Both the position numbers and the translations under genes were made by a program. Under the pieces are notes generated by a model. The model saw nothing but the letters and a program-made list of their open reading frames with translations. It did no database searches and was not told the origin of the DNA. A DNA stretch of 64,000 nucleotides from positions 186,001 to 250,000 of the forward strand of contig CALSFV010000059.1 of the NCBI GenBank assembly GCA_943737045.1, read 5' to 3'. The first letter of the stretch is position 1. The number at the start of each line of letters is the position of its first letter. Below are positions 58,001 to 64,000 of the stretch, piece by piece. This DNA is from Parapristionchus giblindavisi (lineage: Eukaryota > Nematoda > Chromadorea > Rhabditida > Diplogasteridae).

Positions 58001-58812
58001 AGTTTTCCCGATTCATAACCAAAAAGTATACTTTTCTCCCTGAGAGTGTACGGATGGGCTAGCCGAACTCGCTGGACTCAAAGGTGCCCAAAGTGAGAAG
58101 TTCACATTCGATTGATGCCTAGAATGAATCGATTCAAGTATAAAATTCAAATACTCGGATAAAAATAGATCACTCATAAAGTTCAAATAATAAGATGAGA
58201 TTGATCAACGATGCTTCCGTTCTATCAAGTGTATCACTTCTGAGTAAACATTGTGTGTCATATCAGAGATATATCAGATATACTTCCGTCTAAAAATTGT
58301 ATTTTCCGTCTAAAATTAGCCGCCAGTATAGTTGATTGATGGAAAGTGACAATATCGAACATTTCGTTGCGTTCTCTTTTAAATTGGATCGATCTTATCT
58401 ATCGCTCTAAATTGCTTCGATTACACACCTATTTCTATCACCTAGCCATGTCCATTTTTGTCATCGAAGATGCATTTTTATCGAATTATTGTCGATTTAA
58501 TCGGAAAGATTCATTGGGGTTTTTGTTTGGATTTCTCAGAAAACGAAACGATACTGTAGTTTAAATGTTCATTCCAGTGATCGTTTTGACTGAGAACGAG
58601 GCAATATCGTGTGAAATCCTATCTTGTCGTCTCTTTTATAGGTAGTAGGTTGATGACTATGTTATTGGGATAGTCAGCAGTGGATGACGATTGAGATTTG
58701 AATCGAATGATATAAAATATCAATATGAGAAATGTTCATACCGATTGGACGGGGGATCTAGACTGTTCGCTTGTTGACCGCCGTCTTCTTGTTGACATCG
58801 AAACGCTGCCAT
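43314..58812 (-). CDS. DEG/ENaC cation channel subunit, gene A
   Basis: Amiloride-sensitive-type sodium channel subunit of the plasma membrane; gating stimulus unknown. Minus-strand exons: 58812-58742, 57883-57847, 56776-56701, 56444-56389, 56342-56244, 56102-56015, 55961-55891, 55413-55304, 54929-54825, 54592-54454, 53842-53789, 53640-53581 plus 45989-45928 (one exon split by an insertion), 45723-45671, 45400-45335, 44999-44948, 44889-44788, 44725-44634, 44007-43928, 43864-43799, 43500-43405, 43358-43314. With the split healed the model is 559 aa without a stop. TM1 is about residues 81-102. The post-TM1 motif is FPKITICSYNP (125-135). The Cys-rich ectodomain includes ESCGCSPF and WPKCEECATECNKW. 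TM2 carries GLFLGMSVLTVFE with the selectivity-type GMS (476-478). The exon ending at 53789 uses a GC donor (AAG|gcaagt). Phases equal those of paralog B. The main doubt is whether the 7.6-kb insertion abolishes the product. Confidence 0.85.
44493..44622. repeat. Small foldback, CTTTAAAGGAAGCG family, copy 1
   Basis: ctttaaaggaagcgttacct at the left pairs with gttaccctccctttaaag at the right, with inner ctcaatggtctctt and gagaccattgag arms. It lies in the channel gene A intron next to TM2. Copy 2 is at 60828-60949. Confidence 0.85.
45187..45293. repeat. Hairpin MITE in channel gene A
   Basis: gcacacgtcgagctaatttc..ctctccactctcgcag paired with gcgagagaatgtgg..gagagtttcaaattgg. It is intronic, between the EYRSCTPLE exon and the WPKCEE exon. 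Confidence 0.7.
46049..46090. repeat. TA dinucleotide tract
   Basis: Alternating tatata with two interruptions, beside a gggggagaaccccccgaac hairpin at the right-hand (minus-strand 3') edge of the island. Confidence 0.9.
46130..46230. repeat. Small foldback, AAATGTAAC family
   Basis: acgccgcaaccccctccgcc pairs with ggagggggttacggcgt; the ends ttgccttac and gtaaggcaaatgtaac pair. Related to 49045-49167 and 21375-21450. Confidence 0.8.
46811..47133 (+). mobile_element. Short retro-insert with (ATAA)n tail
   Basis: Inserted into a copy of the ~300-bp island unit. aagat flanks it at 46806-46810 and 47134-47138, and it ends in aaataaataaataaataa. The 5-bp duplication plus tail indicates target-primed retrotransposition of a SINE or a LINE 3' end. 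It contains three near-direct gaattaccatcacat repeats at its start. No reverse transcriptase is present. Confidence 0.7.
47409..48854. mobile_element. 1.45-kb TA-flanked foldback, second family member
   Basis: tcacgcctgtcacgagagaa at the left and tctcgtgacaggcgtga at the right, flanked by TA. The neighbouring island unit (near 46752, cttaatatgtattt) gives the empty site. It shares inner sequences with 2322-4178, such as gcaccgcgcgctcgaga. The left half carries a tRNA-like block absent from the other copy. Confidence 0.85.
47577..47665 (-). other. tRNA-like block inside foldback
   Basis: The minus strand reads GCGTGGCGCATTGGTAAG (A-box-like) then GGGTTCGAATCCCGACC (B box and T arm). The anticodon arm does not fold cleanly, so this is probably a pseudo-tRNA or captured pol III promoter. 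Confidence 0.4.
49045..49167. repeat. Small foldback, AAATGTAACGGTGCAT family
   Basis: atgcatcgttacatttgcc at the left pairs with ggcaaatgtaacggtgcat at the right, with GC-rich inner arms around ccgccgcatgtccgacgcgg. Confidence 0.85.
49288..50480 (+). pseudogene. Mariner-like element relic, N-terminal half
   Basis: Starts after TA with TIR cagggtgcgccataattacc. An open frame at 49381-49809 resembles the helix-turn-helix half of mariner transposases (YQNLGTNEERPDRGRP resembles the family's linker). It is interrupted by a 193-bp hAT-like MITE and carries stops afterwards, so it is not functional. No matching right terminus was found before the next element. Confidence 0.65.
49874..50066. mobile_element. 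193-bp hAT-like MITE, copy 2
   Basis: cataggtgggcgcagcg at the left and gtgcccacctatg at the right, flanked by ttcagcg on both sides (7 of 8 bases of the duplication match). It is inserted in the mariner relic. Same family as 4301-4492. Confidence 0.85.
50481..51481 (+). pseudogene. Mariner-like element relic, C-terminal half with both TIRs
   Basis: 1001 bp bounded by TA. TIR cagggtgcgtgaaaattact pairs with aattatcacgcaccctg. Scattered frames at 50921-51350 carry the transposase pattern TGFISNGRIPLVFV, then SPDLNPLN from the catalytic region, then a C-terminal AWSKLNDNYLQNAF-type block. These are in different frames, so the gene is frameshifted and dead. A small hAT-like foldback sits near 50549-50687. 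Confidence 0.7.
50549..50687. mobile_element. Small hAT-like MITE inside mariner relic
   Basis: tacgtgggca at the left and tgcccacgta at the right. tgtccactca occurs on both sides as the target duplication. Confidence 0.7.
52200..52472. mobile_element. 273-bp foldback rich in CATGCATG
   Basis: ctcaggtgtttgaatccttg at the left and aaggatttaaacaccagag at the right, flanked by TA. The arms contain about ten tcatgcatgga-type motifs, each itself a small palindrome. Confidence 0.85.
55062..55157. repeat. Hairpin MITE in channel gene A intron 8
   Basis: aaggcacacccgagctaatt..ctctctggcaacgctgtctcg paired with gagagagtgttgccagagtgg. Confidence 0.75.
55763..55876. repeat. Hairpin MITE in channel gene A intron 7
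   Basis: agcaccccgagctaatttga and gagtttcaaatagcttgggg at the ends, with stem ctctcacgc..gtgagagag. Confidence 0.8.
56347..56371. repeat. GATCTTT heptamer array (complement), channel gene A intron
   Basis: aaagatcaaagatcaaagat, tandem 7-mers within the short intron between the TM1 exon and the preceding exon. Similar arrays lie at 43882-43918, 44898-44938, 55980-56002, 56649-56679, 61384-61414 and in P450 introns. Confidence 0.8.
57336..57420. repeat. Hairpin MITE in channel gene A intron 2, copy 1
   Basis: ctccgctctggcaatgctct pairs with agagtgttgccagagcgaag around ctttctttgtc. Confidence 0.75.
57652..57735. repeat. Hairpin MITE in channel gene A intron 2, internally deleted
   Basis: gcacaccccgagctaataat and gagtttgaaattagttcacg ends with a very short gttgtgttgccagag centre. 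Confidence 0.6.
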
Positions 58813-58843
58813 TGCTAATCGATACGGAGTGTATTGTTATACT
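58813..58843 (-). promoter_or_regulatory. Candidate trans-splice or 5'UTR acceptor, channel gene A
   Basis: The minus strand reads caattacag then a 29-nt leader to the ATG at 58812. It could receive a spliced leader or close a 5'UTR intron. Confidence 0.45.
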
Positions 58844-61009
58844 GTAATTGAAGGTCGTTTACAACAAAAATCAATAATATTCAAATTCAAATATTGTTGT
58901 AGGTAAAAATCACGCGAGGAAGGTGCAGAAAGAGGGCACATAATTTCAATTTAAGTTCAAAAAATACTCATTGCTTCAAATATATATTCATAAACTTGAC
59001 AAATGGGAATATGAAAGATGGATTTCCGTGGCATATACGCGATTTCAGTTTTAGCATGAGGAAAACGCCATATAGGCTGTCCATAATACTAAACAACCAA
59101 AATCAAGGCGAAAAGTTGACATGGATACAAAGAACATGTACAATGAAGAGCTCGCATGAGGACGATGGTAGGCGCTTATGGAAGATTAGATAAGATTGGG
59201 CTAATCAATCAAACAGACAGATCTGGAATATGAGAAGTTTGATCTTGGGCCTCGAGAGATTGATTAATTAGAATAGAGTAAACTGTCAAATTGATAGAGA
59301 GCACTTCCTTGGAAAACAGCCACCGAGCCAAAACGAATACGGGACGGAAATCTACCTCCTTTCTTTTGCCAATAATATTATGATTATTTATTTGAAATAA
59401 ATAAATAAATAACAGAGCCCTATTCGATTAACACCGGACACAACCTACATATAACATAAGGAATGATCGAGTACGTCCTGGCCGAATAACAGTATAGTAC
59501 GCCAACAATCGGAAATGGGCGGGGCTTCCCGATTTGAAAAGTTGCTCTTACGACATAAATAGGAGTGATTCACTCCTATGTTGTATGAATGGGAAATGAT
59601 TCACGAGAGGGGAGTAATTCAGGATTAGTGGGAGCGTACTATTATTATTATTATTATTACTCGGGTAAGCCGGATCAAAAGCAGACATCTGACACAGGAG
59701 CCGTTAGGGCGCTTATTTTAAGTAGATTTTGATTTTCGTACGTGCCCCACTGGTGGCGCGATCAAACAGTCATTGCAAACAAGAATTGGCCTTGAATTAG
59801 CAGTGATCACCCGCAGGACTTCTTGTGTCTTGATTAACGGGTTGTACCTTTGCCTTTACTCTAAACCATCCAAAACAGGTATCGGCAATCTTAGCCACGG
59901 ACATCCATCGATCAACCTCATATAATGTTTCAGGGTGAGGGTTAATGTGAAATACAAACTACAGAAATGATCCTGTGAAGTATGATACCCATTTAGTTTT
60001 GGTATATTATGATGTAATAAAGAACAATAATGAGAAGATCAAAAATGGCAATATGATATAATATGATATGATATAATGATATAACAATATGATATAGTTA
60101 TGTGAGAAAAGTGTTGGTAAAGGTCGAGAATGGGAGTATCATCAACCTTTTCTCGCGCTGACACATCTCTAACCAACGCAGATACAATCAGTTCGTAAGG
60201 AAACTGTATTTTCTTGTCTGTTCATACACTCTCATTGATCTCTCGCCTTTCTCGATCATTAAGTAAAATTGGATTCTTTTAAAAAAGCATTTAAAAATAA
60301 AGCTAAACTTCAACGTTCAATTGATTACGGTAACAAGTAAGTCACAAAATACTCGTCTAAAGGATTTATCATGAAGATCAGCGTTACATACGATAATAGT
60401 TACAATTACATGATTTGAGAAATTTGCACCGTTCGGAAAACTGGAACTATAATTAACATATGGTTGTTTTTCTCGGAATCCTTTGTTCAAAAAACGGTAA
60501 AGTGAGGTTGAAAATGTGCGAAAAGAAAAGAATAGAGGTGAGAGATTGTGCAAAACGAGGGAAGTGTTCATTGATTTACTTTTACATATTCTCGAAATTT
60601 GGTTCTTGAGCGAATTCTTCTGAGTTTCGAATATTGTGGGAAATGCAGCCATGGGGATCAGATCTTTCGAAGTGTTTCGACCGGTTTTGTTGTTGATGTA
60701 AAAAAGAAGCGTCTAACGAGGTGATGCCACTGAAAAACATGAGAATTTTAGAATGAGAAAAAAACCGTGCGAAGTCTCTCTATGCGAAGATTCAATTTAA
60801 CTCTCTGCTTTGTCAACGATCTCTCGTTAAAGGGAGCGTAACCTCACTGAATGGCCTCTTCGACGCGCAATGCTCTCTCGTTGTTAGAGAACAGAAAAAT
60901 AGTGTGCGCAATGAAGGGACCATTGAGTGAGGTAACGCTCCCTTTAACAAAGAAAGCGATAGAGAGAGAGAAAGAGAGAGAGAGAGACAGAGAGAGAAGA
61001 GAGAGAGAC

Positions 61010-61078
<69 letters not shown>

Positions 61079-61316
61079 GTCTAAAGGGGAGAAACATCAG
61101 CGTAGGGTATTCCTTGTAATTTAATGCACAACTTATACCACTTATTCACTATTAACGTAAAAAAATCAATAAATAGATTTTTTAAATATCTATTTGCTCA
61201 CACTCTGAATGGATGCTGGATCGATTCGTGGGAGTGCTCCAGGGTGAACTGAATTATAATAATTTAATTATTTAATTATAAATCTTATAAATAAATGCTT
61301 ATTTAAATAAGATCGT
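58844..61316. other. Spacer between channel genes A and B
   Basis: Contains short AT-rich tracts (60053-60095), a split hairpin MITE and a GA tract (60783-61085). Frames near 60317-60652 show no family signature. The upstream regulatory region of gene A should lie at its left end, but no motif is recognised. Confidence 0.6.
60783..61085. mobile_element. Hairpin MITE split by a small foldback, with GA expansion
   Basis: The left MITE half is 60783-60826 (aactctctgctttgtcaacgatctctcg). The small foldback 60828-60949 (ttaaagggagcgtaacct and its complement) is inserted in the loop. The right half resumes at caaagaaagcgatagag and runs into a GA tract (about 60960-61078). Translated frames here are pure low complexity. 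Confidence 0.8.
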
Positions 61317-63680
61317 CTAAGCATACTCTCGCGTGAAGAGAAATCGACTGTCGTCTTTGTTGTTCTGAAAATGCTACAATTTCATCTTTGATCTTTGATC
61401 TTTGATCTTTGATCAACAGTTTTTCACGACTTACATCATCATTCATACTCCGGGCAAGACCTTCAAGGTTTATTGCGCTCAAACTTGTAATTTGTTTCAC
61501 AGCCTTCTCCGTTTCGACCTTTTCCATCTGAAACATAGAAAAATCGTTAGATTTTATCGATTTTGCTTGATTTCTCAAATTCGAACCTTCTTTTTCCTCT
61601 CCTTTCTCGCCGTGTACTGCCGTCGTTGACAACTTATGAACATCCAGGAAACCTGAAAATACGAAATTGATCTTTGATCTTTGATCTTAGTCCGATACCT
61701 TGGCCGCGTATATGATGATCTCGAATACGGTGAGTACTGACATTCCGAGGAACAGTCCGAATGTACCACCAATGTTACCTATGATGAGGAGGAGATTATT
61801 GATTAGAAACAACCGTAATAATAATTTATGTGGATATACATAGTATACCAATCCAAATGTTGCAAAGTTGTGATAAGAAAAACAAAAAACTTGAGAGAGT
61901 ATGTAAAAGGAGGAGAGTTTCCCTGATTTACTTTACTTTTCACAACTTTTGAGCACACTAAACAAACAAAAACGAACTGAGCAATTGGACGAAGGTAGAC
62001 GATGTGACTTGAGCGTATTCTGTGTAGGACAGATCACGGAAGAACACGGACATCGATAGGATGTTCGTCCTGTAATAAAAAAACAGTGTTTTCACAGTTT
62101 AAAAACATCATCTATCAAGTTTATCAAGGGTATGCTCTGATGTTCATGTTTGGCTTCTTGCTTGTCTCAGAAACTTTTCTATTGTCACTATTTATAGTTA
62201 TTGATGTCAATTCATTAAAGGAACAGTGGTCTCACTTAATATATTCATCAGTCCAATTCGTATTTGCCATCCTCAACGAGAGCACGGAGGCATCGGAGAA
62301 GCCACGCCCATACGAATTCGAGGTACCGTACACCCATCTGTGAACTTGATTGTTAATCTTTGATCTTTGATCTTTGATCATCACTCACTTGTTGCACTCC
62401 GTCACGCATTCCTCGCACTTGGGCCATCGATCAGCGGTTCCTGATTGAATACTAACAATTAAAATATGCTTTATTTAATTAATTAATTATGTACCGTTCG
62501 TGCCGATGACGTGACTCTGCAGGCACTGGTAGTTCTGTAGGGGAGTGCACGAGGGATACTCTGGAAGATATTGATTATTTAGCTAGATTATTGATTTTTT
62601 TGAAAAATTAATTTCGACTTAAAATCTAACCTTTATCGATGTTGTAAATGAAGGGACTGCATCCGCAATTCTCGAACAGATATCTATAAATCACAAACTT
62701 TATTTTTAAATGTTATTTGTAATATTTACAATTAGAATGGACTTCTGATCTTATTAGCGTTATATATTTTTAAATGGGATAAATAAATAAATAAATAAAT
62801 AAATAAATGACTTACTTTGCCTTGCACTTGGACAAGCAATCCTTTGATTGATATTTCATCAGAGTGTTTCGCCCGGTGTACTCACTCGGCCATGTAGATG
62901 AACAATAACCGTAGTTCTCAGCGTCCAGTAGATTGTACTGGAATTTTTTATTTATCATACATACATCGCGAAGATGTTTCAGCAAGTAGACGATCTACTG
63001 GACTAATTGATTTGCAAATATCTATCTATAGTAGTTTGGTTTGCAGTGTTTTGTAATAATGTTTTATGTAATTTTTTTACGTTTCAAAAACCATTAAAAT
63101 GTTATTCCCTATTTAGGGCTTTTCGAACGAACAGCGCAACTATCAAATATGGGTTATCATGCTGCATACTCTTACATCGTGCATGCAATCATGAATCATT
63201 TATGTACGACATGTTGGCTTACTTTGGTTAGTGACACGGCCGAGTAGACCACATCTCCTGGAGAGACCGATATTCCCTGAATAATATATTGATTTCTCAT
63301 GAAATAGTCCATTACAAGAACATTATCATATCATTCTGGCTTTTCCTATAAAGTTTTGAACAATGAGCGTTTGCGCAATAACAGCGCAAGGACTGACATG
63401 CGCCTACTGGCAATGAGAACATCAAAGCGTCTCATTCAAAATAAAATATATTGTTGATGTCGAAAAATGTTTACAAATACATGGGAAACCTTAAGACTTA
63501 ATTAGAATTTGGAAAATCGATAATTCGTCATTTTACCGTACCTGTGATGACGAGTACGTGGATGTTTCAGGTTCGTCAACATAGAATCTAAATCCATTCT
63601 CGAGTGGAGATGAGAGAATGGATGATGAGAGAGGATACACCAAACTCTCGTCATTATGAGAATCCAGGATAATTTGAAGC
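61317..63680 (-). CDS. DEG/ENaC cation channel subunit, gene B (3' part; continues past window end)
   Basis: Tandem paralog of gene A with the same exon phases and nearly the same sizes. Minus-strand exons seen: 63680-63542, 63276-63223, 62937-62816, 62683-62631, 62560-62495, 62440-62389, 62337-62236, 62069-61978, 61778-61699, 61652-61587, 61527-61435, 61364-61317 (stop TAG). The first begins mid-codon (phase 2 entry) and needs exons beyond 64000. Features: ectodomain GFRFYVDEPETSTYSSSQ, SPGDVVYSAVSLTK, the uninterrupted YGYCSSTWPSEYTGR exon, ENCGCSPFIYNI, SCTPLQNYQCL, WPKCEECVTECNKW, then TM2 with GLFLGMSVLTVFE and a basic cytoplasmic tail (RKERKKK). Donors are all GT. The last exon (NNKDDSRFLFTREYA) is unlike that of gene A. 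Intron heptamer arrays occur at 61384-61414, 61670-61690 and 62355-62380. Confidence 0.9.
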
Positions 63681-64000
63681 CTACAAAAGGTCCTTCTCAT
63701 GTGCTTCGGTCAGTTAATACCTTTTCATACAGGACCAAATGACTTGTTTTGATTTGATATTGATTGCGCTCTGTTCAAAAGTGACGAAAGAAACGAAAAA
63801 GAGGTGAGAGAGTGTGCAAAACCAGGAGAATTTCCGCTTCTTTTCTTTGTCCTTCACAAATTTGAAGAGAGCAATGTGAAATTTCCAAATAATAAGAATC
63901 TCCACACGCATGCAATCTCCATAAAATCTCATTTGAATTCGAACTTAAGAAGGGACCGTATAGTTTGGTTTTTGTGTTCCGTAACAAGACGTAATTACGC
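63681..64000. other. Intron of channel gene B running off the window
   Basis: Upstream of the first visible exon of gene B. It contains a segment near 63775-63860 with a purine-rich gaaagaaacgaaaaagaggt run. No exon was recognised; comparison with gene A predicts the next exon (the YSTSVTT-type exon) beyond 64000. Confidence 0.5.

Noticed and set aside
60813..61097. Ser-Leu and Arg-Glu repeat proteins
   Set aside because: Translation of a GA microsatellite.

Overview
This is eukaryotic DNA, most likely from a nematode. Genes are cut into many short exons (about 40-140 bp) with TTTCAG-type acceptors. The three P450 genes have a splice acceptor 16-18 nt before the ATG, as expected for spliced-leader trans-splicing. 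The families present (CYP33-like P450s, DEG/ENaC channels, a polypeptide GalNAc-transferase) fit a nematode. Exon density and intron repeats suggest a diplogastrid such as Pristionchus, but that is inference. No bacterial-style gene is present; most long open frames are repeats or intron read-through.

Layout. (1) 1-17280 is a giant imperfect palindrome: arms 1-9107 and 9216-17280 around a 108-bp spacer. Each arm carries the same 3' fragment of a GalNAc-transferase gene, pointing away from the axis, plus different transposable elements. The arms therefore act as filled and empty site pairs that define element ends and target duplications. (2) 17281-19970 is gene-free and holds a higher-order minisatellite and a hexamer array. 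(3) 19987-41602 is a tandem array of three intact 14-exon cytochrome P450 genes on the + strand. The first two are each followed by a minus-strand tRNA-Asp(GTC), so the tRNA travelled with the duplicated unit. Introns hold foldback and hairpin elements. (4) 41603-43313 is intergenic with one foldback element. (5) 43314-58812 (minus) is a complete DEG/ENaC channel subunit gene; one ectodomain exon is split by a 7.6-kb block of repeats. (6) 58842-61316 is intergenic. (7) 61317-63680 and beyond (minus) is the 3' part of a second, paralogous DEG/ENaC gene running off the window.

The P450s are expected ER haem mono-oxygenases and the DEG/ENaC proteins are plasma-membrane cation channel subunits; nothing shows that the two clusters work together. 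The main themes are local duplication (inverted for the GalNAc-transferase fragment, tandem for P450s and channels) and heavy colonisation of introns and spacers by palindromic elements. The most notable item is the channel exon cut by a repeat island in a way that could be spliced out as a new intron.

Exon coordinates were read by hand from splice sites, reading-frame continuity and agreement between paralogs. Repeat boundaries are exact only where a target duplication or empty site is cited.
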